Assembly (NCBI RefSeq): GCF_002917885.1
Contig: NZ_PQNY01000013.1
Coordinates: 1-64,000, forward strand
Direction: 5' to 3'
Length of the DNA stretch: 64,000 nt
From: Flavobacterium croceum DSM 17960
Lineage (GTDB): Bacteria > Bacteroidota > Bacteroidia > Flavobacteriales > Flavobacteriaceae
The notes below the pieces were generated by a model, which was not told where the DNA came from, ran no database searches, and saw nothing but the letters and a program-made list of their open reading frames with translations. This document shows positions 15,862-25,450 of the stretch, piece after piece. Within the stretch, counting starts at the first letter, position 1. Each line of letters begins with the position of its first letter. Made by a program: the position numbers and the translations under genes.

Positions 15862-18800
15862 GTGTTAGAAAAAATCATTGCATTTAGTTTAAAAAATAAA
15901 CTTATAGTATTACTCTTTACGGCAATAGTATTGGGTTTTGGTTTATTTTCTGTATTTCAAATATCGATTGGGGCAGTACCAGATGTTACCAACAACCAAG
16001 TTCAAGTTATTACAACATCTAGAAACCTTTCTACACAAGATATTGAGCAGTTTATTACTTACCCGGTAGAAATAGAAATGGCCAATTTACCTGATGTAAA
16101 AGAAATTCGTTCCATTTCAAAATTCGGATTATCTGTAGTAACAATTGTTTTTGAAGACAAAATGGGGGCTTATTTGCCTAGACAGCTTATTGCCGAAAAA
16201 ATAAAATCGGCTTCCGAAAAAATTCCGCAAGGATTTGGTACCCCAGAAATGGGACCAATTACTACAGGTTTGGGAGAAATATACCAATATATTCTTGATG
16301 TAAAACCAGAATACAAAAGCCAATATACAGTTACCGACTTACGAACGATACAAGATTGGGTTGTAAAAAGACAATTATCGGGTATAAAAGGAGTTGTAGA
16401 AATTAATACTTGGGGTGGTTTTTTAAAACAATATGAAATAGCCATAAATTCTTCCAAACTTAAAGGAATGAATATTTCAATAAACGATGTGTATTCTGCA
16501 TTGGAAAAAAACAATAGTATTGCGGGTGGTGCTTATATAGAAAAAGTAAATCAAAGTTATTTTATAAGAGGAGAAGGAAAAGTAAATAGTATAGACGATA
16601 TTAAAAATATTGTAGTAAAAAATAGTTTAGGTACACCAGTATTTGTAAGAGATATTGCCACTGTTCAATACGGAAGTGCCAATAGATTTGGAGCTATTAC
16701 AGGTAATGGAGAAGGAGAAAAAGTATTAGGACAAGTTATGATGCTTAAAGGAGCAAACTCCAAACAAGTTATTCACGATGTAAAACAACGAGTAGCCGAA
16801 ATTCAAAAAACATTACCAAAAGGAGTTTACATCAATCCTTTTTTAGAACGAAGCGAATTAGTAGGGAAAACTACTTTTACAGTAGCCGAAAACTTAATAT
16901 TAGGATGCTTAATCGTAATTTTTGTAGTAGTCTTATTGCTTGGTAATTGGCGTTCAGGTTTGGTTGTGGCTTCAGTAATACCATTGTGTTTATTGTTTGC
17001 TATTTCATTTATGAATATTTTAGGTATTGATGCCAATTTAATGAGTCTTGGTGCAATCGACTTTGGTATTATTATCGATGGAGCCGTAATTATTGTAGAA
17101 TTTATCGCATTTCAAATTACACACAAATCAGCACACTTAAATAGGCTTTCTGATCAAGAAAAACAAATTGAAATTGATGAAATAACCTACAAAAGCGCTT
17201 CCAAAATGATGAATTCTGCCGTGTTTGGGCAACTCATTATACTTATAGTATTTATACCAATCTTATCTTTATCTGGTGTTGAAGGTAAAATGTTTAAACC
17301 AATGGCAATGACGTTTAGTTTTGCGCTTTTGGGAGCGATGTTGTTCTGTTTTAGCTATGTGCCTGTGGTTTCTTCTATTTTTTTAAAACCAAAAGAAGAA
17401 AATCCGAACTCTATTTCGAATAAGCTAATTACCAAATTAAATAATTTATACCTTCCGGTAATTACTTGGGCATTAACTAATACCAAAAAGGTAATTTATG
17501 GAGCTGCCACTTTATTGGTCTTAGCCATTACGTTATTCTCAACAATGGGGGGCGAATTTATACCTACATTAGACGAAGGCGATTTTGTAATTCAGCCCGT
17601 ATTAAAAACAGGAACTTCATTATCAAAAACCATACAAACTACCACGATTATAGAAAAAACCATATTAAAAAACTTTCCAGAAGTACAACAAGTAGTGAGT
17701 AGAATAGGAGCTGCAGAGGTGCCTACCGACCCTATGAGTATGGAAGAAAGCGATATTATTGTAAAACTTAAACCCAAATCAGAATGGGTGTCTGCAAGTA
17801 GTAAAGATGAGTTGGCAGATAAAATAAAATCTGCCGTTGAAAGCCAAATTCCAAATATGGAAATTGAGTTTACACAGCCTATAGAAATGCGTTTTAACGA
17901 ACTTATTTCGGGAACAAGAAGTGATGTTGCTATTAAAATTTTTGGAGAAGATTTGAACGTATTAGCCAAAAGAGCCCAACAAATTAAGTTTGCTATTGCT
18001 GGTGTTGAAGGAGCATCAGATATTATTATCGAAAAAACAGAAGGTCTTCCTCAAATGAGCGTACAATACGACCGAACCAAAATAGCCAAATATGGGTTAA
18101 ACATTTCCGATTTAAATGATATGATTGCACTAGGTTTTGCAGGTAAAACAGTTGGAACTGTATTTGAAGGAGAAAAACGTTTTGATATGGTTATTAGGCT
18201 TGATAAAGAAAATAGACAAAGTCTTGAAGACCTAAAAAACTTATATGTTTCTACACCATCTGGTATGCAAATACCACTGCAAGAATTGGCAAATATTACC
18301 TATACCGAAGGGCCAGCAAAAATATCTAGAGATAATACACGCCGAAGAATTGTAGTAGGAATAAATGTAAGAAACCGCGATATGCAAAGTGTAGTAGATG
18401 ATGTACAAAAAATAATTAGTGAAAAAATAAAACTTCCCGAAGGCTATTACATTACCTATGGCGGACAATTTGAAAATTTACAAAGTGCCAAAGCCAGACT
18501 TATGATAGCTGTACCCATTGCTTTGTTTTTAATTTTTGTATTGTTGTATTTTGCATTCAATTCTGTAAAAGAAGCACTTATGGTATATTCTGCCATACCG
18601 CTTTCGGCAGTTGGAGGTATTTTATTTTTATGGATGCGAGGTTTGCCGTTTAGTATTTCGGCAGGAGTTGGTTTTATAGCCTTGTTTGGTATAGCGGTTT
18701 TAAATGGAATTGTACTTATAGAACATTTTAAAGAATTAAAACACCACAGCGGTATAAAAGATATGAATGAACTTATTATTAAAGGAACTACCGATAGACT

Positions 18801-20208
18801 ACGTCCTGTATTACTTACAGCTATGGCAGCAGCTTTAGGCTTTCTACCTATGGCAATATCATCTTCGGCAGGAGCAGAGGTGCAACGTCCTTTGGCTACA
18901 GTTGTAATAGGTGGTTTATTTACAGCAACGATATTAACAATGGTAGTTTTACCTTTGTTGTATAAAATTTTCGATGAAAAAGAGATGAAAAAACCAAAAT
19001 TTAAAAAACATCAAGCAAGTGGAACCTACATAATTATAGGTTTGCTTATCTCATCGTTGTCATTTGCTCAAAATAGAAATCAACCAGAATTGGATACTTT
19101 AATTGCAAAAGCTTTACGAAACAATAAAGAAATTCAAGCAGCCAATACAATCGTTTTAAAATCTAAGCAGGCTATAAAAACATATTTTTCTGTAGAAAAA
19201 ACAAACATTTACTACAATTATGACCAGAATAATTTAGCGCTCAATAATGTACCGCTAAAAGTATTGGGAGTACAGCAAAAGTTTCTTTTTCCTACCGTGT
19301 ATTCGGCTCAAAAAAGTGCTTATACAGCAGAATATGAAAAAGATAAAGCTCATTTTGAACTTAAAAAAAATAAAGTTTCACACCAAGTAGCTTTTGTATA
19401 TAATGAAATTGTGTATTACCAAAATCAAGAAAAATTATATAAATATTTAGACAGTTTGTATCAAAATTTTTCTAAAGCTAGCAATAGAAAATTTGAATTA
19501 GGAGAAAGTAATTATCTCGAAAAAATAACCGCCGAAAGCAAATACAGACAAATAAAAACAAAATTAAGCCAAATAGATAAGTCTAAAAAAACGGCTTTAG
19601 AGATGTTGAAGTCTATAGTACAAACCGATGAAGCTCTTGCTGTAACTCAAAATAAAATGCAACCAATTTTGTTTACAACTTTTACTCCAAATAAAGAACT
19701 TTATAATTCATATTTTGATAGAGTTACAAATACTTATAGTTCATATATGGCCTTACAAAAAAAGCAACTTTTACCCGATGTAAGTTTAGAATATTTTCAA
19801 GGTAGAAATAATGGGTTATCACAGTCATTATACGGCTTTCAAGTAGGTGTTTCTGTACCTATATTCTCTTCTAGTTATCATGCAAAAAATAAAGTAGTTG
19901 CCTTAGAAAAACAAGCTTGGGAACAACAAATGGAGAATGAAAAATTGAAAATAGATTATTTTGTAAAGCAAAAGCAAGAGGAGCTTCAAAAATTTCAAGA
20001 AGCGATAGATTATTATAACCAATACGGCGATAAGTTATCAAAAGAAATTATGAAAGTAGCCGATATGAGTTACAAGCATGGCGAAATAGATTTTTTTCAA
20101 TATATATTAAGTTTAGAAAACGCAACCACGATTAAGCAAGAATATTTAGAAAATGTATTTCAATACAACAAAGTAGTTTACGATTTAGAATACCTTAATT
20201 ACAATTAA
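15862..20208 (+). CDS. CusA/CzcA-family RND efflux pump fused to a TolC-like outer-membrane domain
   Basis: The 1448-residue protein has two parts. Residues 1 to about 1046 are a heavy-metal RND pump with the proton-relay segment 'DFGIIIDGAVIIVE' (D400, D406, E413), matching CzcA/CusA. Residues from about 1070 on are a TolC-type outer-membrane factor rich in coiled-coil Lys/Gln/Glu. A hydrophobic, signal-like stretch ending 'SSLSFAQ' (about 1056-1070) joins them and could be cleaved. The start is GTG, with no nearby ATG that keeps the first membrane helix. The adaptor gene follows after 1 base. Copper, silver, zinc or cobalt could be the substrate; the sequence does not decide. Confidence 0.87.
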   Translation: MLEKIIAFSLKNKLIVLLFTAIVLGFGLFSVFQISIGAVPDVTNNQVQVITTSRNLSTQDIEQFITYPVEIEMANLPDVKEIRSISKFGLSVVTIVFEDKMGAYLPRQLIAEKIKSASEKIPQGFGTPEMGPITTGLGEIYQYILDVKPEYKSQYTVTDLRTIQDWVVKRQLSGIKGVVEINTWGGFLKQYEIAINSSKLKGMNISINDVYSALEKNNSIAGGAYIEKVNQSYFIRGEGKVNSIDDIKNIVVKNSLGTPVFVRDIATVQYGSANRFGAITGNGEGEKVLGQVMMLKGANSKQVIHDVKQRVAEIQKTLPKGVYINPFLERSELVGKTTFTVAENLILGCLIVIFVVVLLLGNWRSGLVVASVIPLCLLFAISFMNILGIDANLMSLGAIDFGIIIDGAVIIVEFIAFQITHKSAHLNRLSDQEKQIEIDEITYKSASKMMNSAVFGQLIILIVFIPILSLSGVEGKMFKPMAMTFSFALLGAMLFCFSYVPVVSSIFLKPKEENPNSISNKLITKLNNLYLPVITWALTNTKKVIYGAATLLVLAITLFSTMGGEFIPTLDEGDFVIQPVLKTGTSLSKTIQTTTIIEKTILKNFPEVQQVVSRIGAAEVPTDPMSMEESDIIVKLKPKSEWVSASSKDELADKIKSAVESQIPNMEIEFTQPIEMRFNELISGTRSDVAIKIFGEDLNVLAKRAQQIKFAIAGVEGASDIIIEKTEGLPQMSVQYDRTKIAKYGLNISDLNDMIALGFAGKTVGTVFEGEKRFDMVIRLDKENRQSLEDLKNLYVSTPSGMQIPLQELANITYTEGPAKISRDNTRRRIVVGINVRNRDMQSVVDDVQKIISEKIKLPEGYYITYGGQFENLQSAKARLMIAVPIALFLIFVLLYFAFNSVKEALMVYSAIPLSAVGGILFLWMRGLPFSISAGVGFIALFGIAVLNGIVLIEHFKELKHHSGIKDMNELIIKGTTDRLRPVLLTAMAAALGFLPMAISSSAGAEVQRPLATVVIGGLFTATILTMVVLPLLYKIFDEKEMKKPKFKKHQASGTYIIIGLLISSLSFAQNRNQPELDTLIAKALRNNKEIQAANTIVLKSKQAIKTYFSVEKTNIYYNYDQNNLALNNVPLKVLGVQQKFLFPTVYSAQKSAYTAEYEKDKAHFELKKNKVSHQVAFVYNEIVYYQNQEKLYKYLDSLYQNFSKASNRKFELGESNYLEKITAESKYRQIKTKLSQIDKSKKTALEMLKSIVQTDEALAVTQNKMQPILFTTFTPNKELYNSYFDRVTNTYSSYMALQKKQLLPDVSLEYFQGRNNGLSQSLYGFQVGVSVPIFSSSYHAKNKVVALEKQAWEQQMENEKLKIDYFVKQKQEELQKFQEAIDYYNQYGDKLSKEIMKVADMSYKHGEIDFFQYILSLENATTIKQEYLENVFQYNKVVYDLEYLNYN

Positions 20209-20209
20209 A

Positions 20210-21343
20210 ATGACACAAAAAATGATGATAAAAAAGAATATCATAGCACTAGCTGTAATAGTATTTTTTTACAGTTGTAAAGAAACCCAAAAACAAGAAG
20301 CTCCTCAAAATCAAAGCTATATTACAGTTTCTGACACTCAATTTAATACCATGAAAATGGAATTAAGTTCGCCTGTTGAAAGAAATTTTGATGTTGCTGT
20401 TTCATGTTCTGGAAGAATTGATGTACCACCTCAAAACAAAGCAAAAGTTACAGCACTTGCCAATGGTTTTGTTAAAAACACCAAACTTTTAGTAGGAGAT
20501 AAAGTAACAAAAGGGCAAGCATTGCTTTCTATACAAAGTACCGAAATTGTAGATATTCAAAAAGAATACTTAGATGTGGCAGAGCAAATAAGTTTTCTTA
20601 AATCGGAATACGATAGACAAAAAACACTTTATAACGAAAAAATTACGTCGCAAAAAAATTATTTAAAGGCAGAGAGCGAATACCGTAGTGCTATGGGTAG
20701 ATACCAATCATTACAACAAAAATTATATATTTTTAACATAAGCCCTAGCAATGTTCAAAAAGGGAAAATAGTATCTGCTATAACCATTTTTGCACCTATA
20801 TCTGGTGTAGTATCTGTTATGAATGCGGTAAACGGAATGGCTGTTTCGCCTACAGATGTATTGCTAGAAATTGTAAATAATAATGATTTACATATAGAAA
20901 TGAGTGTATTTGAAAAAGATATATTAAAAATAAAAGAAGAACAAACTATTAAATTTACAGTTCCAGAAGCAAGCAAAGATGTTTTTACAGGCTATGTGCA
21001 TTTAATTGGTAAATCTGTAGAGGGAGAAGATAGAAGTATTAATGTTCATGGGCACCTAGATGATGCTACAAAACAAAAACTACTTAGCGGCATGTTTGTG
21101 CAAGCCAATATTTTAGTAGATTCGCAAAAAGGATTTTCGGTTCCAAAAGATGCTGTATTTTTAGAAAATGGTAAAAATTATGTTTTAGTCTTAAAATCAC
21201 ATCAAAAAGGTGTTTATTCTTTTGACAAAGCATTTGTTGAAAAAGGTTCTAGCAATGAAGATTTTATTGAAATAAAACTAAATGATATTGTTACAAATAA
21301 AACGTCTATATTAACCAAAGGAGTTTTTGATATTATTAATTAA
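20210..21343 (+). CDS. RND periplasmic adaptor lipoprotein (CusB/CzcB-like)
   Basis: The 377-residue protein begins with a lipoprotein signal (IIALAVIVFFYSC), so it is anchored by a lipidated Cys (residue 23 from the first ATG). The body has the membrane-fusion order: a biotinyl-lipoyl half motif ('ANGFVKNTKLLVGDKVTKGQ'), a coiled-coil hairpin (about 110-180), the second lipoyl half ('IFAPISGVVSVMNAVNGMAV') and beta-barrel regions. It bridges the inner-membrane pump to its outer-membrane channel. ATGs at 20222 and 20225 are alternative starts with a shorter signal. It is encoded 1 base after the pump. No CusB-like Met-rich N-terminus is evident. Confidence 0.87.
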   Translation: MTQKMMIKKNIIALAVIVFFYSCKETQKQEAPQNQSYITVSDTQFNTMKMELSSPVERNFDVAVSCSGRIDVPPQNKAKVTALANGFVKNTKLLVGDKVTKGQALLSIQSTEIVDIQKEYLDVAEQISFLKSEYDRQKTLYNEKITSQKNYLKAESEYRSAMGRYQSLQQKLYIFNISPSNVQKGKIVSAITIFAPISGVVSVMNAVNGMAVSPTDVLLEIVNNNDLHIEMSVFEKDILKIKEEQTIKFTVPEASKDVFTGYVHLIGKSVEGEDRSINVHGHLDDATKQKLLSGMFVQANILVDSQKGFSVPKDAVFLENGKNYVLVLKSHQKGVYSFDKAFVEKGSSNEDFIEIKLNDIVTNKTSILTKGVFDIIN

Positions 21344-21360
21344 CACAAACTTTATATATT

Positions 21361-21864
21361 ATGAATGAAGCGCATTTACACATGGTAGTTAATCATTTTC
21401 CAATTATAGGAATGATTTTAGGATTAATAATTCTTTTAGGAGGATTATTCTTAAAAAATAATACAGTTAAAAATGTTTCTTATTTTTTAATTATTATAGC
21501 AGCAGTATTTTCGGCAATAAGTATGGCTACTGGTGAAGGAGCAGAAGAACTTGTAGAAAATATGCCCGAAGTTGGTAAAAAAATTATTCATATACACGAA
21601 GAAGCTACAGAAAAATTTGCTATAGTAGCCTATTTGTCTGGAATTGCATCGTTAATAGGTCTTTATATGAATATAAAACAAAAAGCAAAGGCAAACTTAG
21701 TTTCGTATGTAGTTGTAGTCTTAGCAGTAGTAGCAGCTTTTTTATCGAAGTCAGTTGGCACAACAGGTGGTGAAGTTCGTCATACAGAGATAAGAGAAAA
21801 TGGTACTTCAAATCAACAAATGAATACTTCGAGTGAACACGAAGATAATGAACATGAAGAGTAA
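21361..21864 (+). CDS. four-helix membrane protein with His/acidic tail in the efflux operon
   Basis: The 167-residue protein has four predicted membrane helices and begins 'MNEAHLHMVVNHFPIIGMI', with His residues in and before the first helix. More His residues follow helix 2 ('IIHIHEEATEKFAIVAY'). The tail is hydrophilic and rich in His, Glu and Asp ('SSEHEDNEHEE'). It resembles DUF2231-type membrane proteins but I am not certain. It follows the adaptor by 17 bases and ends the operon before a terminator. A role in metal or heme handling is a guess from context. Confidence 0.6.
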   Translation: MNEAHLHMVVNHFPIIGMILGLIILLGGLFLKNNTVKNVSYFLIIIAAVFSAISMATGEGAEELVENMPEVGKKIIHIHEEATEKFAIVAYLSGIASLIGLYMNIKQKAKANLVSYVVVVLAVVAAFLSKSVGTTGGEVRHTEIRENGTSNQQMNTSSEHEDNEHEE

Positions 21865-21909
21865 ATAAATTATACATATCACCGTATTATATTAGGATTA
21901 ATTTTATAC

Positions 21910-21947
21910 AAAAATCTAGCAGATTTTCTATAATCTGTTAGATTTTT
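21910..21947 (+). terminator. terminator of the RND efflux operon
   Basis: A 16-bp stem (AAAAATCTAGCAGATT / AATCTGTTAGATTTTT, with one G-U pair) has a 6-base loop and ends in a T-run. Confidence 0.85.
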
Positions 21948-21986
21948 AATTTTAATATTTTTAATCATTTACGATGCAGATTTATA

Positions 21987-21994
21987 TAAATTTG
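21987..21994 (+). promoter_or_regulatory. -7 box (TAAATTTG) of the dioxygenase gene
   Basis: A full TAnnTTTG match ending 23 bases before the ATG at 22017. Confidence 0.5.
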
Positions 21995-22016
21995 TTTTAC
22001 TTAATTTTATAAGCAA

Positions 22017-22898
22017 ATGCACCGAAAACGATTTATTCAATTAACTTTAGGAGGAATTATTATGTCTGGTTTAGAACCATTATTTAGTTTATCAAAATCT
22101 TTAAAAGAAGAAGATTATACTTTGCCAGCCTACTTTATTGGTCACGGTTCTCCTATGAATGGTATAGAAAATAATGTGTTTTCTCAATCGTGGGCACAAA
22201 TAGGTAAAGAATATCCCACACCCAATGCCGTATTGGTCGTTTCGGCACATTGGCTTACTAGGGGAACTTATATTACGGCTATGGAACACCCAAAAACAAT
22301 ACACGATTTTGGTGGATTTCCCCAGAAACTGTTTGATGTACAATATCCAGCACCGGGCAATCCAAGTTTAGCTCTCGACACTACCAAATTGGTTACTTCT
22401 ACCAAAGTAGAACTAGATCATGAATGGGGTTTGGATCATGGAGTGTGGACTGTAGTAAGACATATGTATCCAGATGCTAACATTCCTGTATTACAACTTA
22501 GTATAGATTATGGAAAACCAGCTCAATTTCATTATGATTTGGGTAAAGAATTGCTAGCATTAAGAAAAAAAGGAGTATTGGTAATAGGTAGCGGTAATAT
22601 GGTACACAATCTTGGAGCCGTAGCTTGGGATAAACTCAATGAACCCGAATATGGTTATGATTGGGCAATAGAAATGAATACTGTTTTTAAAGATAAAATA
22701 AGTAAAGGCGATGTAAAGTCGTTAATAGAGTATACAAAATTGCACAAAGCTTCATCATTGGCTATTCCTACACCAGATCATTACTTCCCATTATTATACA
22801 CTTTAGGATTGCAAGCCCAAAAAGACACGATAACATTCTTTAACGACAAAGCTGTAGGAGGTTCGCTAACAATGACTTCAGTAAAAATAGGGTTGTAA
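22017..22898 (+). CDS. 4,5-DOPA extradiol dioxygenase family protein (YgiD-like)
   Basis: The 293-residue protein belongs to the LigB-like class III extradiol dioxygenases. It has the metal-binding 'IGHGSPMN' (H43) and 'VVSAHW' (H78), then 'HDFGGFP' and 'LDHGVWTVVRHMYP', all typical of YgiD/DODA. Homologues open DOPA-type catechol rings, but the physiological substrate in bacteria is usually unknown. The first ~25 residues are basic then hydrophobic and resemble a signal sequence, so it may be exported. It is monocistronic, between the efflux terminator and a long gene-free gap. Confidence 0.85.
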   Translation: MHRKRFIQLTLGGIIMSGLEPLFSLSKSLKEEDYTLPAYFIGHGSPMNGIENNVFSQSWAQIGKEYPTPNAVLVVSAHWLTRGTYITAMEHPKTIHDFGGFPQKLFDVQYPAPGNPSLALDTTKLVTSTKVELDHEWGLDHGVWTVVRHMYPDANIPVLQLSIDYGKPAQFHYDLGKELLALRKKGVLVIGSGNMVHNLGAVAWDKLNEPEYGYDWAIEMNTVFKDKISKGDVKSLIEYTKLHKASSLAIPTPDHYFPLLYTLGLQAQKDTITFFNDKAVGGSLTMTSVKIGL

Positions 22899-23261
22899 TA
22901 GTTTGAAGAATTTTTGGATTAATATTAAAAAATTATCTCAAAAAAAAAATTCACCGTGAATAGATTACTAATTTAGTTTTTATGTTTTTCCTTAATTTGG
23001 TAACTAAATGAATTACATTACTCGATTTTTTAACATTAATTTTTAAACTACTTTCTTTTTTTAAAATTAGAAACGGATTCATCATATAGTCAACTACAAC
23101 TTTTGCATTATAACGTTGCTTATAGTGTAAAATTCACTACTTAATTGTTTAAAGAATTTTACAAGTGTATATAACTTTTTTTGAGTTTTTATTGATAAGA
23201 TTATTTTATTGAAATCGAGTAAAATAAATTTATCTTAAAGATTTAAAATATTTTATCAATA
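22899..23261. other. 363-bp gene-free gap between convergent genes
   Basis: I see no gene here on either strand. Two inverted repeats are present: a perfect 10-bp pair (TGTAAAATTC at 23126-23135, GAATTTTACA at 23154-23163), and an imperfect one pairing about 23191-23206 with 23245-23260. Neither has the clear T-run of a terminator, although the second could act as one for the minus-strand gene. Confidence 0.5.
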
Positions 23262-24317
23262 CTAGTTTTTATCGGTTGTTAGTTTATCAACTTTTAGTTT
23301 TTCTGGTCTATTGGCAATTTCCCATACAATAGCCAAAGCAAATTTTGTTCTTTTTTCTAAGGCGTCAAATTCTATCTTATCAACATCGTCTGTTGGTTTG
23401 TGGTAATCTTCGTGCGTACCATTAAATAAAAATACAGAGGGAATATTATGTTTAGCAAAATTGTAATGATCAGAACGATAATAAAATTTATTAGGATCTT
23501 TTTTATCATTATACTTATAGTCTATTGTAGTATTGATGTATTTTTTATTCATATCTTCACATACTTGATATAATTCTGACGATAGATAATCAGAACCTAT
23601 TAAATAGATATAATTATTAGAATTTTGATGAAAGTTATCTCTTCTTCCTATCATATCAATATTTACATCGGCAACAGTATTTGATAATTCATAAACCGGA
23701 TTTTCAGAATAGTAGCGAGAACCATGTAAGCCATGTTCTTCGCCTGTTACATGTAAAATAAGTACTGAACGTTTAGGGCCACGTCCTTCTTTTTTTGCTT
23801 TTTGTAAAGCTTGTGCAATTTCAATAAGCGCTACAGTACCTGAACCGTCATCGTCTGCACCATTGTATACTTCACCATTTTTTACACCAACATGGTCATA
23901 GTGCGCAGATAAGACTACAATTTCGTTTGGTTTTTCGGTACCTTCTATAAAAGCCATTATATTTTCAGAATCGGGCAAACCTTCATTCTTTTTTGCATTG
24001 AGAAATGCAGCAGGAACAGTTTGGTAGTAACTTCCTAATTTTGTAGGCGCTGGTATTCCAAACTTTTTATATTGTTCTACTAAATAGTTTCCAGCTTTTT
24101 TTTGTCCTTGACTTCCAGTTTCTCTTCCTTGCATATCATCTGAGGCGATAATTGTAAGATGTTCTTTAAGCTCGGTGGCAGTAATAGTATTGAGATATTC
24201 ACGAAGGTTTACAGCCGTATTTTTATTTTTGTCTGAGCTTATTCCTTGAGAAGATTTACAAGAAATAATAGAGACTACTACTCCTAAAACAATTATGTAT
24301 TTACTTAGTTTAAGCAT
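23262..24317 (-). CDS. M28-family zinc peptidase, lipoprotein
   Basis: The 351-residue product has a lipoprotein signal ending 'VVSIISC', followed by an M28 aminopeptidase domain. The zinc ligand motifs appear in order: 'SAHYDHVG', 'NGADDDGSG', 'TGEEHGLHG', 'VNIDMIG' and the late 'HEDYHKPTDD'. All five canonical positions seem present, so it should be active. It probably trims peptides outside the inner membrane, at the periplasmic or outer-membrane face. It begins 2 bases after the DUF3667 gene ends, so they likely form an operon. The specificity cannot be inferred. Confidence 0.88.
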   Translation of the reverse strand: MLKLSKYIIVLGVVVSIISCKSSQGISSDKNKNTAVNLREYLNTITATELKEHLTIIASDDMQGRETGSQGQKKAGNYLVEQYKKFGIPAPTKLGSYYQTVPAAFLNAKKNEGLPDSENIMAFIEGTEKPNEIVVLSAHYDHVGVKNGEVYNGADDDGSGTVALIEIAQALQKAKKEGRGPKRSVLILHVTGEEHGLHGSRYYSENPVYELSNTVADVNIDMIGRRDNFHQNSNNYIYLIGSDYLSSELYQVCEDMNKKYINTTIDYKYNDKKDPNKFYYRSDHYNFAKHNIPSVFLFNGTHEDYHKPTDDVDKIEFDALEKRTKFALAIVWEIANRPEKLKVDKLTTDKN

Positions 24318-24319
24318 AA

Positions 24320-25375
24320 TTAGTGGATATTAATGAACGAATAAATAACGAGAGCAATCACTATAAATAGTATTAAAAAGAAATTAATAAATAACAACGC
24401 CAGCGATTTAAAAAATGAAACAGTTCTTGATTCTCCATAAAAACGATGGTGCGCAGGAAAGAAATAATAGAAAGTCCAAATAAATAAACCGAAGTTAATT
24501 ATCACTACTAAACTAGTAAAAAACCAATTATCAAAATATGAAAATATATAACCTATTAATACACTTAGTAATATCATTAATAATAAAAATGAAAAATAAT
24601 GAAGCGTAAATATACCATGATCAAAATAGTACCATTTCTTTTTACCATGAAATAACCATAATGCAAAGGCAAATAAAGGCATGTATAGAAATAAGCTTTT
24701 TGGAATATTATGTGTTAAACTTTCAAAGAATTTATCTTTTATTTCTTTATTGGTATACTTTTGATGAATTGGAATAGATTTTTTCAAAAACCAATATTCA
24801 AGAGCATTGAATTTTTCAGGATGTAAATTTCTATCCTTTTCTAACTCTTCAATCGTTTTATAATCGGTATTAAAAAAATGACCATCGCCATATTTTTCTT
24901 TTTTTAACTCTTTAGCCGTTTTTAGTTCGAGTAGTAACGAGTCGGCTTCTTTTTTTCCAATTTCGCCACTTTTTTGTAATTCAATAATTTGTTTTTCAAC
25001 AGATGATAGCGTTTCTTTTTCTGGTTTTGATTTTTCTAATTCATGTTCTTCGGTAGTGCTATCTAGTATATTTATGGTTAAAAAAGTAACAAAACTTATA
25101 AAAATATACAGTCGAATAGGAGCCAAATACGACATTCTTTTTCCAGAGAGATATTCTTTGGTAAGAGATGCAGGTTTTGTAATAAGATTTTTTATGGTTT
25201 TCCAAAAAGCATTTTCATAATGCGTTAAATCTTCAAAAAAATGAATAAAAAGTTCATAAAAGCTTTTTCTAGAATCTATATTTTCTTGTCCGCAATTGCT
25301 ACAATATCTTTTTTCTACTACATGATTGCAATTTAAACAAGTTTTATCGGTTCTAAGTTTATTTTTTCCAGACAT
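24320..25375 (-). CDS. DUF3667-type zinc-ribbon membrane protein
   Basis: The 351-residue protein has an N-terminal zinc ribbon (CLNCNH then CSNCGQEN), followed by an amphipathic segment and a first membrane helix (about 88-105). After a charged Glu/Lys-rich middle region (about 110-190) come about four more helices to the C-terminus. From memory this matches the Bacteroidota family DUF3667, whose function is unknown. It leads the small operon with the M28 peptidase and starts 75 bases from the divergent DUF1801 gene. Confidence 0.75.
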   Translation of the reverse strand: MSGKNKLRTDKTCLNCNHVVEKRYCSNCGQENIDSRKSFYELFIHFFEDLTHYENAFWKTIKNLITKPASLTKEYLSGKRMSYLAPIRLYIFISFVTFLTINILDSTTEEHELEKSKPEKETLSSVEKQIIELQKSGEIGKKEADSLLLELKTAKELKKEKYGDGHFFNTDYKTIEELEKDRNLHPEKFNALEYWFLKKSIPIHQKYTNKEIKDKFFESLTHNIPKSLFLYMPLFAFALWLFHGKKKWYYFDHGIFTLHYFSFLLLMILLSVLIGYIFSYFDNWFFTSLVVIINFGLFIWTFYYFFPAHHRFYGESRTVSFFKSLALLFINFFLILFIVIALVIYSFINIH

Positions 25376-25423
25376 ATATTAATGTGTTTTTTGAAGTTGC
25401 TAAACTATTAAAAAAAATAATAG

Positions 25424-25431
25424 TATTTTTG
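25424..25431 (+). promoter_or_regulatory. -7 box (TATTTTTG) before the DUF1801 gene
   Basis: A full TAnnTTTG match that ends 19 bases before the ATG at 25451, inside a short divergent intergenic region. Confidence 0.5.
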
Positions 25432-25450
25432 TTTTACAAAGAAGACCTAT

